Below, piece after piece: positions 16,209 through 25,512 of a DNA stretch of 49,026 bases (position 1 is the stretch's first letter; each line of letters starts with the position of its first letter). Below the pieces are notes generated by a model, which had not been told where the DNA came from, ran no database searches, and saw only the letters and a program-made list of their open reading frames with translations. This stretch comes from Sphaerospermopsis sp. SIO1G1 (GTDB lineage Bacteria; Cyanobacteriota; Cyanobacteriia; Cyanobacteriales; Nostocaceae): positions 47,712 through 96,737 of the forward strand of contig JAAHFX010000010.1 in the NCBI GenBank assembly GCA_010672785.1, written 5' to 3'. A program made the translations under genes and the position numbers.

Positions 16209-17378
16209 ATGGTTCAAATTCTTGACTCGACTTTAAGAGAGGGAGAACAAACACCAGGTGTGTATTTTTCTCCTGATAAAAAATTATATATTGCCCAAAT
16301 GTTAGATCAGATTGGGGTAGATATCATTGAAGTAGGTAATCCTGCGGTAGATAGAGAAATTGCTTTAGCTATTCAGCAAATTGCCCATGCTGGTTTAAAA
16401 GCAAAAATTGGCGCTCATTCATTATGTACAATAGATAATGTGCAGCAAGCTTTAGATTGTGGTGTAGAATTTTTAGGTGTGTTTTTTAGTGTATCTCAAC
16501 AAAGATTAGAAACTGACTATAATATTTGTTTAAATCAAGCAATTGATAAAATAGTAGAAGTAATTAGCTATGCCAAATTACAACAGCCAAATTTATTAGT
16601 TAGATATACATTAGAAGATACAGTGCGATCGCCCTTAGAAAATGTGATTGATGCTGCCAGTGCAGCGGTGAAAGCAGGAGCAAATATAATTAGTATTGCA
16701 GATACGACAGGTTATGCAACACCTTTTTATACTTCTCGTAGTATTTCTTTTTACGTGCAAACTTTAAAAACTGAATTAGAAAGCCGCGGTTTCTATCCAC
16801 AAATAGAAGTACATTGTCATAATGATAAAGGTTTAGCATTAGCAAATGTTCTCGATGCTTATCGAGCAGGTGCTAATATTATTGATGTTGCAATTATGGG
16901 GTTAGGCGAAAGAGCAGGCATTGTAGATTTAGCAGAATTACTAATAAATTTGATAGACATGGGAGAGGCAGAAAAACAGTGGCAACTGAATCATTTGAGA
17001 GATTTATATAATTTTATTAGTGAACATTCTCATATTCCTATACCTCCCCATCAACCTATTATTGGTAAAAATGCCTTTACTCATTATGCAGGAGTTCATG
17101 TTAAAGCCATTGGTAAAGATGAAAGACTATATCAAAGTTTAAACCCAGAAATTTTAGGTTGTAAAAGTAGTTTAGCATTAGGTATACAGTCTGGTTATGC
17201 AGCTATGGAAATGGCACTTAAAAATATAGGTAGAGAAGATATTATATTTGATAAACATTTGGTTGCTGAGATTTTACAGCGAGTGAAAGAAATTGCAAAA
17301 ACAGGAGTATCAATAGATATTGATCAAGAATTACCGTCTATTGTAGATAGCTGTTACACCAGAAAAAGTAAGAAGTAG
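16209..17378 (+). CDS. isopropylmalate/homocitrate synthase family enzyme
   Basis: This DRE-TIM metallolyase joins acetyl-CoA to a 2-oxo acid. The signature LDSTLREGEQTPGV is at residues 4-17, the metal-binding HCHNDKG near 200, and GLGERAGIVDLAEL near 228. The length (389) covers the barrel and linker but lacks the LeuA C-terminal regulatory domain, so it should not be leucine-inhibited. Candidate products are homocitrate (NifV-like), citramalate or benzylmalate (HphA-like); the sequence does not decide. No nif, leu or peptide-synthetase gene is near. The ATG at 16209 starts the conserved region; the open frame extends back to 16143, but that part is repeat sequence shared with 46454. Confidence 0.82.
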   Translation: MVQILDSTLREGEQTPGVYFSPDKKLYIAQMLDQIGVDIIEVGNPAVDREIALAIQQIAHAGLKAKIGAHSLCTIDNVQQALDCGVEFLGVFFSVSQQRLETDYNICLNQAIDKIVEVISYAKLQQPNLLVRYTLEDTVRSPLENVIDAASAAVKAGANIISIADTTGYATPFYTSRSISFYVQTLKTELESRGFYPQIEVHCHNDKGLALANVLDAYRAGANIIDVAIMGLGERAGIVDLAELLINLIDMGEAEKQWQLNHLRDLYNFISEHSHIPIPPHQPIIGKNAFTHYAGVHVKAIGKDERLYQSLNPEILGCKSSLALGIQSGYAAMEMALKNIGREDIIFDKHLVAEILQRVKEIAKTGVSIDIDQELPSIVDSCYTRKSKK

Positions 17379-17430
17379 GATTCAGGAATTAAGAGTGAAG
17401 TGATCTTAATTTCCTGTTTCCATTGTTAGT

Positions 17431-17638
17431 TAGGGTTTGCTGAATAAATTTGAAAACTTTGTAGGTAGAGGGTTTGAGCTTTCAAAACTGGACAGATTTT
17501 ATAACCTGGGAACTCAAAAACCTTGCATTGAATCCCTACTTAAAGGAAAAATAATTCCCACCCAACTCTTGCAACTGTTCCCCGTTCCCTGTTAAGAGTT
17601 CCCTAATCTCAACAAAGAACTTTTTGCTGCAAACCCTA
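17431..17638. mobile_element. MITE-like element, TAGGGTTTGC family
   Basis: TAGGGTTTGCTG at the left and TGCAAACCCTA at the right are inverted; about 208 bp. The inside holds CCTTGCATTGAA and CCCCGTTCCCTGTT and no reading frame. Size and ends match the 3258-3477 element. Confidence 0.55.
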
Positions 17639-17664
17639 GTTAAAGAATACCCAGTTTAAAAATG

Positions 17665-17994
17665 CTATGAAGCCATTGCAATTTCTACAGTTTCCTGTAG
17701 TTCACCTTTCTGATACATTTCAATTAAAATATCAGAACCACCGATAAATTCACCATTGATATAAACTTGGGGAATAGTTGGCCAATTGGAATATTCTTTA
17801 ATACCTTGACGAATTTCCTGATTATCTCTATCTAACACATCAATAGTTTCAAAGGGAACTCCTAAAGAATTGAGAATTTGTACAGCATTGTTAGAGAAAC
17901 CACATTGAGGCATTAATTTTGTTCCCTTCATGAAAACCATGATTTTGTTGTTTTTGATCAGGTTTTCAATTCTTTCTTGTACTGCTGGTGTCAT
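17665..17994 (-). CDS. grxD: monothiol glutaredoxin (Grx4/GrxD type)
   Basis: This 109-residue glutaredoxin has the CGFS active site (MPQCGFSNNAVQIL, Cys near 31), the preceding KGTKLMP, and the glutathione-binding WPTIPQVYI and GGSDIL motifs. CGFS glutaredoxins bind a [2Fe-2S] cluster through glutathione and pass clusters on or sense iron, commonly in complex with BolA. The bolA gene is immediately upstream on the same strand (84-base gap), which supports that partnership. Confidence 0.95.
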   Translation of the reverse strand: MTPAVQERIENLIKNNKIMVFMKGTKLMPQCGFSNNAVQILNSLGVPFETIDVLDRDNQEIRQGIKEYSNWPTIPQVYINGEFIGGSDILIEMYQKGELQETVEIAMAS

Positions 17995-18078
17995 GATTTT
18001 TAATTCCTTGATGCTGAGTTGACGAGGCTGAAAATTGAAGATGTATTGATTGAATATTTAAAGCTATTTTATCATCAC

Positions 18079-18309
18079 TTAAGGAGTAGATGTTTTCAGC
18101 GCTAAAGCATGAATTGCCTCAGTTGACATCGCTTCTTTTAACGCACCATAAACTAGTTGGTGTTGTTGCACAAGTCGTTTACCCTCAAACAAGGATGAAA
18201 CTACTGTAACTTGATAGTGATCACCACCACCAGTTAAATCTTGCACGTCTATTTGTGCATCTGGTAGTTGGGCTTTGATCATTTCCTCAACTTGCTGCGG
18301 TGTTATCAT
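18079..18309 (-). CDS. bolA: BolA family protein
   Basis: This 76-residue BolA/YrbA-like protein has an N-terminal helix (PQQVEEMIKAQLPDAQIDVQD), then GGGDHYQVTVVSSLFEGK (shown in part) and the helix RLVQQHQLVYGALKEAM, with a conserved His available for cluster binding with the glutaredoxin. It is the first gene of the bolA-grx pair. It likely acts with the glutaredoxin in iron-sulfur handling. Confidence 0.93.
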   Translation of the reverse strand: MITPQQVEEMIKAQLPDAQIDVQDLTGGGDHYQVTVVSSLFEGKRLVQQHQLVYGALKEAMSTEAIHALALKTSTP

Positions 18310-18409
18310 CGCACTTCCTACAAAAACTTACTTTTCTATTATTTATGATCAGGGAACAGGAAAAATGGATATAGATAAGGAATTTTCTATCCATCACATT
18401 ACCTTCCAC

Positions 18410-18970
18410 CTATTTTGAACCTTGTCGGGGATAAGCTGTATCTACAAAACCCAGTTCAAAGAGTTGTTGATAAGCTTTCTTCCCTAATTCTCTGGTAGGG
18501 TTCTGACTTTTGATAATTTGAACTAACAATGGTACAGCTAATTCTGGCTGGTTTAAACTCCGATGTACCAATGCTAACCGATAGGTAGCTTCGTCACGTT
18601 TTTGGGCTGTTTCTAAAGCCTTTTTACGCTGTGAGTCTGACACCCTGATGTCAATACCAGAAAAGCTGGCGTTTAAGTCTTGGTAAAAATTAGAGAGTTG
18701 ATTGTAAACTTGTCTTGCTTCTTGAAGTTTTTTGGCAGCCAAAGTGTAATTTTGACCAGAAACAGCTTGCTCTGCTTCTTTCATCAAGCGATCGCCCCCT
18801 GCCATACTTAAAAAGCTATTATTTGGGCTAGAAGGAAGAATGGTGTTTGGCCCATTTGGATCTATGGGTTTTACTTGGTTATTGTCTGGTAACTTAATTA
18901 CCTGAGCTTGTACAGGTGCTATCAGAGCAATGACAGCTATAAGTGATAAAGAAGTAGAAACAAAGTTCAT
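18410..18970 (-). CDS. exported TPR-like protein of unknown function
   Basis: This protein has 186 residues. A signal peptide (residues 1-22, ending AQA/Q) is followed by a proline/asparagine-rich linker, then a helical region (~55-180) whose pattern LMKEAEQAVSGQNYTLAAKK...ATYRLALVHRSLNQPELAVPLL resembles tetratricopeptide pairs. It is probably periplasmic. I do not recognise a named family. It lies 100 bases upstream of bolA on the same strand but is not clearly in one operon. Confidence 0.6.
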   Translation of the reverse strand: MNFVSTSLSLIAVIALIAPVQAQVIKLPDNNQVKPIDPNGPNTILPSSPNNSFLSMAGGDRLMKEAEQAVSGQNYTLAAKKLQEARQVYNQLSNFYQDLNASFSGIDIRVSDSQRKKALETAQKRDEATYRLALVHRSLNQPELAVPLLVQIIKSQNPTRELGKKAYQQLFELGFVDTAYPRQGSK

Positions 18971-19810
18971 GATTTGAAATAGTGTAACAAGTCTATAAAA
19001 AAATTATGGAAACTTTGGGTATCTTAACTTGGTTTGTGCCTCTGAGGATGTTTGAGAAGTTTTTGGTAGTCAAAATTGAGACTAGTAAGTAGGTAGGCGT
19101 TAAAAATTGTCGTTGGGATGATGCAGGGTGCAGGGTGCAGGGAGAAAATTAAAAACTGAAACATCTATCTCTCTAAACTGACACAAGTGCAAGGTTTTTC
19201 AAGCTATAGATGCTATATTTTTACACTTTCTTTCCTGTTTATCGCCCCTGAACTTTGATTTTTCAATATTTTTGTTTTATTCAGCAAACCCTAACTATTA
19301 ATATGGATCATGACAAGGTAGATAAAAGTTCCAGAAGTTTCAAATAACTCATAATATCGGATTAATCGCCATAAAATAATCAGATCGCATCCCAGAGTGA
19401 TAGGTAGTTGTGGAAAATAAATTTGAGATTTGGAATAGGGAATAGGAAACAGGGAACATTTAACGGATAAGAGCTACAAATATTTTTGTGTGTTTCAAAA
19501 ATGTTAAATTAATTTTGCTCAGGTACGTAGAAATAAATTATATAATCAGAAGATGATTTTAGCCAAAGAAAATGGGATGTGATACAACTAACAGCACAGT
19601 GAAGCATATTATTAGTTCTCACCTGCAAAAATTGAATAGTCAGTAATTATTTCAAATATAAAGACATCTATAAAAATCTCAGCCTGAGTTTATTGAAAAA
19701 TTCTATCTTCGTAACTTGTAGCAAATTATCATATAAAAAAGGCAGGTATTAAACCCACCTTCATGACAAATAAATTGTAAATAATAACTTCAGAACTTCA
19801 GCGCTAAGAA
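18971..19810. other. long repeat-bearing spacer
   Basis: There is no gene in 840 bases. It holds an interspersed repeat at 19085-19140 (matched inverted at 8942-8993), a GCAGGGTGCAGGG run at 19123-19142, a TAGGGTTTGCTG-family end near 19285-19297, and an AATAGGGAATAGG stretch near 19435. The section 19300-19735 is AT-rich without recognisable structure. The ndhD terminator lies at its right end. Confidence 0.55.
19735..19759 (-). terminator. intrinsic terminator of ndhD
   Basis: On the minus strand, GGTGGGT-TTAAT-ACCTGCC (two wobble pairs) is followed by TTTTTT, about 50 bases after the ndhD stop. Confidence 0.75.
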
Positions 19811-21385
19811 TTATTTACCAATCACAGGCGCAGATAAAGAAACCTGTTGTACCTCTTTTTGTGCAGCTAAAGTTGGTACAGAATTTCGTAACCGCTGTGT
19901 CAATTGTACAGTTGTAGAATCATACATTTGTGTTAGTAATTTGGGATAGAAACCAATCCCAATAATTGGTACTAACAAACAAGCAATGATAAACACTTCG
20001 CGGGGTTCAGCATCAATTAAAGCTTGGTGAGAAACTAACTCTTCGTTTTCTTGTCCGTAGAAAATTTCTCGCAACATTGACAACAAATAAATAGGTGTTA
20101 AAATCACACCAATCGCCATCAAGAATACGACAATAACTTTAAATGTAGGGTTGTAAGCATCGCTAGTAGCAAAACCCACAAACACCATCAATTCTGCCAC
20201 AAAACCACTCATTCCTGGCAATGCCAAAGAAGCCATTGAACAAGCGGTAAACATCGCAAAAATCTTTTTCATCCGCTTACCAACACCACCCATTTCATCT
20301 AACATCAGGGTGTGTGTGCGGTCATAAGTTGCACCAACAAGGAAAAATAAACTTGCACCAATTAAACCGTGAGATACCATTTGTAGAACTGCACCACTTA
20401 AACCTAAATCGGTAAAAGAAGCTATCCCAATGGTAACAAAGCCCATGTGAGAGATGGAAGAATAGGCAATTTTGCGTTTCAGGTTTCGTTGGGCAAAAGA
20501 CGTTAATGCCGCATAGATAATATTAACTACCCCCAAAATTACTAACACCGGGGCAAAATAAGCATGAGCATCAGGCAACATTTGGGCATTCATGCGGATT
20601 AAAGCATAACCACCCATTTTCAGCAAAATACCAGCTAGTAGCATATGCACAGGTGCGGTAGCTTCACCGTGGGCATCTGGTAGCCAAGTGTGTAGAGGAA
20701 TAATAGGTAACTTAACAGCGTAGGCAATTAAGAAACCAGCGTATAGTAGCAGTTGTAAATTCAGAGCATAATCTTTAAGGGCGAGGGACTGCATATCAAA
20801 AGTGACATTATTCCCATAAAACGCCATTGTTAAAGAACCAAGCAGGATGAACAGCGAGCCGCCAGCAGTGTAGAGAATAAACTTAGTCGCTGCATAATGA
20901 CGCTTTTTACCACCCCAAATAGCCAGTAGTAGGTAAACCGGAATTAACTCCAATTCCCATACCAGGAAGAATAGCAGCATATCCTGGACTGCAAACACAG
21001 CAATTTGGCCGCCGTACATGGCTAAAAGTAAAAAGTAAAATAGCCTGGGCTTGAAGGTGACAGGCCATGCTGCTAAAGCCGCTAAAGTGGTAATGAAACC
21101 CGTCAAAATAATTAGAGGCATGGATAAACCATCAGCCCCAACAGACCACTTTAAATCTATTTGTGGTATCCAGGAATAACTTTCTACTAATTGTAAATCT
21201 GGGTTAGAGAAATCATAACCCAAGTAGAAAGCCGCAATAATGAGAGCAAAATCAATCAAGCCTACAATTAAAGCAAACCAACGAATTGTTTTGCCTTCCT
21301 TGTCGGGAATAATGGGGATAAGTAGTGACGCGGCTATTGGTAAAAGAATAATCGTCGTCAACCACGGAAAATTAGTCATATTCAT
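19811..21385 (-). CDS. ndhD: NAD(P)H-quinone oxidoreductase subunit 4 (NdhD)
   Basis: This is the proton-pumping antiporter-like subunit of cyanobacterial NDH-1 (complex I-like), in the thylakoid membrane, for respiration and cyclic electron flow around photosystem I. About 524 residues with some 14 membrane helices. Key motifs are VWELELIPVYLLLAIWGG (conserved Glu in helix 5), KLPIIPLHTWLPDAHGEA (given in part) and AYSSISHMGF. The similarity is to NdhD1 of the NDH-1L form. No ndhF lies beside it. The ATG at 21385 is used; GTG 21388 and ATG 21379 are alternatives. Confidence 0.95.
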   Translation of the reverse strand: MNMTNFPWLTTIILLPIAASLLIPIIPDKEGKTIRWFALIVGLIDFALIIAAFYLGYDFSNPDLQLVESYSWIPQIDLKWSVGADGLSMPLIILTGFITTLAALAAWPVTFKPRLFYFLLLAMYGGQIAVFAVQDMLLFFLVWELELIPVYLLLAIWGGKKRHYAATKFILYTAGGSLFILLGSLTMAFYGNNVTFDMQSLALKDYALNLQLLLYAGFLIAYAVKLPIIPLHTWLPDAHGEATAPVHMLLAGILLKMGGYALIRMNAQMLPDAHAYFAPVLVILGVVNIIYAALTSFAQRNLKRKIAYSSISHMGFVTIGIASFTDLGLSGAVLQMVSHGLIGASLFFLVGATYDRTHTLMLDEMGGVGKRMKKIFAMFTACSMASLALPGMSGFVAELMVFVGFATSDAYNPTFKVIVVFLMAIGVILTPIYLLSMLREIFYGQENEELVSHQALIDAEPREVFIIACLLVPIIGIGFYPKLLTQMYDSTTVQLTQRLRNSVPTLAAQKEVQQVSLSAPVIGK

Positions 21386-21388
21386 CAC

Positions 21389-21875
21389 AATTTGGTTGAG
21401 ATTAAAATCATCTTTGGCAAAAAGTCCTAGTTATTAACTAACAGCTTTTTGGCAATTTTCCTGTTATTGTTAGGTTGATTTAATTAAATTGGCAATGTTC
21501 CAATTTTACAAATGCCCCAGCAGAGGATATTTATTGACTGGGTAGCAACTACTATATAAATTGGCAGCCAATTGATTTTAAAAAAGCGAGTATGCTATCT
21601 GTTTTACATTAAATGACAATTTTTCCAGAAATTCCGAATTCTTTACATTTCTCAAATTTATCAATATGTATTAACAAAATGAAAAGTTTACATGAAATTT
21701 ACAGTATTTTTTAATTTTTGTTGATTATCTAAGTAGTCATGCAAAATAAATTTTATATTTCCCAGAGGGAACAGGGAACAATTTCAAGAATTAAATGGGA
21801 ATTATTTTTATTCAGGAAACCCTATTTACTAATTAAATTAAGATTCCCAGTCACCAATCACTTTTTCAGCAAATC
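21389..21875. other. spacer upstream of ndhD
   Basis: No gene is present. Near 21742-21785 the sequence GCAAAATAAATTTTATA...AGGGAACAGGGAAC resembles stretches at 46397 and 19413, so it is another dispersed repeat. CAGGAAACCCTA near 21813 resembles a TAGGGTTTGC-family end. The ndhD promoter should be in the first half. Confidence 0.45.
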
Positions 21876-23369
21876 CTAAATATTCCAGTTTCTGCGAAAG
21901 TGGAAGAAACTTTTTAAAAATTCTTGTAAAGAATGATTTTGATGCAATTTTTGTTGCTGCCATTCTTGGGCGATATGTTCTAATATCTCAGCAAAACTAG
22001 GATCAACAATAGCTAGTTTTCCCAAACCTTCTATTTTTATATTTTCAGACATTGCTAATGCAACTATATTAATTAATTCTTCTGCTGCTGCACCTAAAAT
22101 AGAACATCCTAAAATATTGCCATTTTTTAAAGTAATTAATTTACAAAAACCAGTAATTTGATTTTTAATTTGTGCAGATTTTAGTTTCTGGAAATGGTTT
22201 TTAAAAACTAAAATTTCCTCCTTTCCATATCTTGTCCGTGCTTGCTGTTCTGTTAAACCAACCTTTACTACCATTGGTTGAGAATTTATCACCCAAGGAA
22301 CACAAGCATAATTAACTGTTAAGTTATTCAAAAATAAAGCATTTTTGACAGCAATTTTAGCTTCATGATTAGCAAAACTAGCTAGATTATAACCTCCAAT
22401 TATATCTCCACAAGCATAAATTTGTTTGTTTGTTGTTTGCAGTTTTTTATTAATAGCCAAACGTTGCGGATACCATTTAACTCCTGCTGCTGCTAAATTT
22501 AAACTATCTATATTTGGTTGTTGTCCAATTGCAACTAAGATTTCGTCTGTTTCAATTGCTTTATTTCCAGCTTGAACCCATTTCTTATCTTCAATTTTTC
22601 TAACTTGAGAAATATTTGTATTGTTCAAAACTTCTACACCATCAGCTTCTAATACCGTGATTAATAGTTTCTCTATTTCTGGTTCAAGAAGGGATAAAAC
22701 ATTATTCTTATTTAAGATTAAACTTGTCCTACAACCTAAGTAAGCTAAGGTTTGAGCAATTTCAATACTTGCAGGTGAACCACCGATAATGACCCAATTT
22801 TTGGGAATATTTGATGTTTCTAAAAAGTGCCAAATGTTAGTTGGAGTTAAATATCCAGTACTTTGTAAACCTTGAATATCAGGAATATATGGACGAGAAC
22901 CACTAGCAAGTATATAAGTACGTGATTTTAAAATACGTTTCTTAACTAAAAAGCTTAATTGTTTAGAATATTGAAATTTACCATCACCAAGAATTACATC
23001 AACTCCCTGAGTTGCTAAATTTGTCAGAGAATTTATTTGATTGAGATTAGCTGTTATATTTTGAGTATAGGATATTGCTTGTTTATAGGAAAAGCTACAG
23101 TTATTACTATCTATTTTTGATGTAATTAATTTTTGGAAATTATTTTCTATCTTGGCATTTTCTGAGGTTTTTAAAATGCCTAAATTAATCATCTCTTGGC
23201 AGTATTTATAACTTAGACATAGTTCTTTTAGTGAGTAATTATCATTAAAATTATAATTCAATTTATCTTGTACTAAAGCCACTTTAGCCTGTAACTTAGT
23301 AGCTTCTAAAGCAGCTTTATATCCGGCAATATCACCGCCTATTATTACAATATCATAATCATTAGCCAT
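21876..23369 (-). CDS. flavin disulfide-reductase homologue lacking redox cysteines
   Basis: This 497-residue protein has the fold of dihydrolipoamide dehydrogenase/mercuric reductase. The FAD-binding N-terminus is DIVIIGGDIAGYKAALEA, the ATG-like motif is ILASGSRPYIPDI, the NAD(P)-binding strand is WVIIGGSPASIEIAQTLAYLG (in part), the second FAD contact is IYACGDIIGGYNLA, and a dimerisation domain follows. The CxxxxC pair expected near residues 40-50 is absent; the region reads NDNYSLKELCLSYKYC without the motif. The C-terminal catalytic His-Glu (HPTxSE) is replaced by DPSFAEIL. It therefore probably binds FAD and NAD(P)H but cannot do disulfide exchange. The role is unknown. Confidence 0.85.
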   Translation of the reverse strand: MANDYDIVIIGGDIAGYKAALEATKLQAKVALVQDKLNYNFNDNYSLKELCLSYKYCQEMINLGILKTSENAKIENNFQKLITSKIDSNNCSFSYKQAISYTQNITANLNQINSLTNLATQGVDVILGDGKFQYSKQLSFLVKKRILKSRTYILASGSRPYIPDIQGLQSTGYLTPTNIWHFLETSNIPKNWVIIGGSPASIEIAQTLAYLGCRTSLILNKNNVLSLLEPEIEKLLITVLEADGVEVLNNTNISQVRKIEDKKWVQAGNKAIETDEILVAIGQQPNIDSLNLAAAGVKWYPQRLAINKKLQTTNKQIYACGDIIGGYNLASFANHEAKIAVKNALFLNNLTVNYACVPWVINSQPMVVKVGLTEQQARTRYGKEEILVFKNHFQKLKSAQIKNQITGFCKLITLKNGNILGCSILGAAAEELINIVALAMSENIKIEGLGKLAIVDPSFAEILEHIAQEWQQQKLHQNHSLQEFLKSFFHFRRNWNI

Positions 23370-23681
23370 TGGTTATTAATAGAAGAATTGTTAATTTTGA
23401 CTTTTGTCAGTTATCAGTTATCAGTTATCAGTTATCAGTTTTCAGTTTTCAGTAAGATATTTAACTTGTAGATTTTTAATTGTGTGCAGAAATCCAAAAA
23501 TTCTTCTCACCCTGCACTCTGCTGTCTTAATATAAGTATTTAACCGGACATAACATTAGGATTGGTTGAGTAAGTGTGAAAATATTGCGGGTTCTGAAAA
23601 CCTTCTTTATATTAATTTATCTCAAAACCCCTTGCCTGTTGCCTTTTCCCTAGCTTCAATTACTCCAAAATGTAATAACTG
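23370..23681. repeat. spacer with CAGTTAT array
   Basis: CAGTTAT/CAGTTTT heptamers run from 23408 to 23452. The rest (to 23681) contains CCCTGCACTCTGCTGTC and other repeat debris; no gene. Confidence 0.65.
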
Positions 23682-24794
23682 CTAACTGATCACCGATGCC
23701 AGTGCAGCAATTAAGCGTTGATTATCAAATTCAGTACGGACAGCAACGCGAAAATAGCTATCACCTAGCTCTTTGAAACTTTGACAGTCACGAATCAAAA
23801 TCTGGTGTTGCTGAAGTAATTTTGTTTGTAATTCAGAAGTAGAATATTGAGATTTCACCAATAAGTAGTTAACTGCACCATGTAGAGGTTGTAATCCGTC
23901 AATAGATGATAGACCTTGGAAAAGTTGATTACGTGCCTCTGGTAGCCATTTCCACGTGAGTTTTTGAAATTCCGTATCTTCTAGGGCAGCGATCGCCGCA
24001 GCTTGGGCTAAAGTATTAACAGGCCAAGGATCGCGCCAAGACTGCCATTTAGCTAAAAGCTCAGGGTGAGCGATCGCATATCCCAACCTTAAACCGGGTA
24101 AACTATAAAACTTTGTTAATGATCTTAATATCACTAAATTTTTGTGTCTCTGTACTAACCTGATCAAACTTTGTTCTTGTTCAGGAGGCAGAAAATCCAT
24201 AAAAGCCTCATCTACCACTACCAAAGCAAAATCTTTTAAGTAAGGCAGAATATCATTCCGTAAAAATAATTTACCAGTTGGGTTATGAGGGTTATTCAGC
24301 AACAAACCATATTCTGAAATAGGGTTATGGGGAGAATCATCATTACTCCTAACCGTAAATAACTGATCACTGATCACTGATAACTGATTACTGAATTCCT
24401 GATCTGCTCTCAAATTAACAGGAAACTCCAGAACCTTGGCATTATAGGCCGCAAGGGTGCGGTAATAGTCACCAAAGGCTGGAGTCAGTAAGAAAGTAGC
24501 TGTTAATTGTGCTAATTCCCTACCCAATAAAGTTAGTAACTCAGCAGAACCATTTCCTGGCAAAATCCATTCAGGTGAAAGCTGATGAAAGCGACCCAGA
24601 GCAATTTTTAATTCAGCATAATCTGGGTCGGGGTAATGTTGGATATTGCCCAATTGGGAAGCGATCGCAGCAATAACACTGTCTGGCGGTCCCAAAGGAC
24701 TGATACTGGCAGAAAAGTCAACAATGGCATCGGCTGGGCAGCCAGCTAACGCTGCTGCCCAAGCTAAATTACCTCCATGTGCTTTTTGCCGCAT
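23682..24794 (-). CDS. cobD: threonine-phosphate decarboxylase (CobD)
   Basis: This PLP enzyme of fold type I decarboxylates L-threonine O-3-phosphate to aminopropanol phosphate, which forms the linker of the cobalamin nucleotide loop. The family start HGGNLAWAA and DFSASISPLGPP is visible, then LLLNNPHNPTGKL, VVVDEAFMDF (PLP-binding Asp) and SLTKFYSLPGLRLGY (catalytic Lys). It is distinguished from histidinol-phosphate aminotransferase by the N-terminal HGG motif. In the middle, residues ~130-155 include LSVISDQLFTV, which is translated CAGTTAT-type repeat inserted in frame at 24355-24400. I chose ATG 24794 over the TTG before it. Confidence 0.88.
   Translation of the reverse strand: MRQKAHGGNLAWAAALAGCPADAIVDFSASISPLGPPDSVIAAIASQLGNIQHYPDPDYAELKIALGRFHQLSPEWILPGNGSAELLTLLGRELAQLTATFLLTPAFGDYYRTLAAYNAKVLEFPVNLRADQEFSNQLSVISDQLFTVRSNDDSPHNPISEYGLLLNNPHNPTGKLFLRNDILPYLKDFALVVVDEAFMDFLPPEQEQSLIRLVQRHKNLVILRSLTKFYSLPGLRLGYAIAHPELLAKWQSWRDPWPVNTLAQAAAIAALEDTEFQKLTWKWLPEARNQLFQGLSSIDGLQPLHGAVNYLLVKSQYSTSELQTKLLQQHQILIRDCQSFKELGDSYFRVAVRTEFDNQRLIAALASVIS
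24355..24400. repeat. CAGTTAT-type repeat inside cobD
   Basis: Units AACTGATC/ACTGATAACTGATTACTGA match the intergenic heptamer arrays and are translated in frame on the minus strand as part of CobD. Confidence 0.75.
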
Positions 24795-24820
24795 CAAAAA
24801 TAGACTTCCTAGAACAGAAA

Positions 24821-25105
24821 CTACTCTTTTGGGGGTGCTACTCTTTCCCTAAATAGCTTCCCAGCAGAGAAGGCAGGAACTTTAGTTGCTGGGATTTCCA
24901 TTTTTTCATTAGTTTTGGGGTTACGGCCTTCACGGGCTTTGCGTTCCCGTGATTCAAAAGAACCAAAACCAACTAAAGTAACTTTGTCTCCTGAAGAAAC
25001 TGCTTCGATGATAGTTTCTAAGGCAGCAGTCAACACAGCATCAGCTTGTTTTTTAGTTACAGTAGCCTTTTCAGCCACTGCATCAATTAATTCGCCCTTG
25101 TTCAT
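24821..25105 (-). CDS. hup: HU family DNA-binding protein
   Basis: This nucleoid protein has 94 residues. N-terminal helices: MNKGELIDAVAEKATVTKKQ. The family signature GFGSFESRERKAREGRNPKT is present, with the DNA-intercalating arm containing IPATKVPAFSAGK. It forms dimers that bend DNA. It is the gene before cobD (26-base gap). The upstream spacer 25106-25512 holds no gene or repeat that I can name and must contain the hup and xisH promoters. Confidence 0.96.
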   Translation of the reverse strand: MNKGELIDAVAEKATVTKKQADAVLTAALETIIEAVSSGDKVTLVGFGSFESRERKAREGRNPKTNEKMEIPATKVPAFSAGKLFRERVAPPKE

Positions 25106-25512
25106 ATCAAACTCCTTGAGGTTTAATCGAGACTCTTTTCAAGATGTACTTTGTCCCATCTTTAACAGAAATCTCTGTTGGCAGAATTACAAAAATCGTC
25201 CTTTAAGAGTATTTACACTCAAAACCGCTGTAAATCCGATTGGCTCGACTTTTCAATGAATCATTCTAAGGTGTTGTAGCCAGAAGTGGATAGATGAAAG
25301 CATTAATTTATATGGATTTCAGATTTTAGTGTATTTTTTGCTGCATTGTTGCTCTGGAAACAACTTATTTTTAGGAATAAATACTTACTAGATATTAGTA
25401 ACACATCAAGTTTAAAGTCAAAATTGGCAATCAGGGATAAATATGCTTGTTGTTTTAAGACTTAGACTAAAATGGTACTAATTTTTTGATCTTCTGAATC
25501 AAAAAACATTAT

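Noticed and set aside
16209..17378. Naming the synthase nifV
   Set aside because: No nif genes nearby and the motif set does not separate homocitrate from isopropylmalate, citramalate or benzylmalate synthases.
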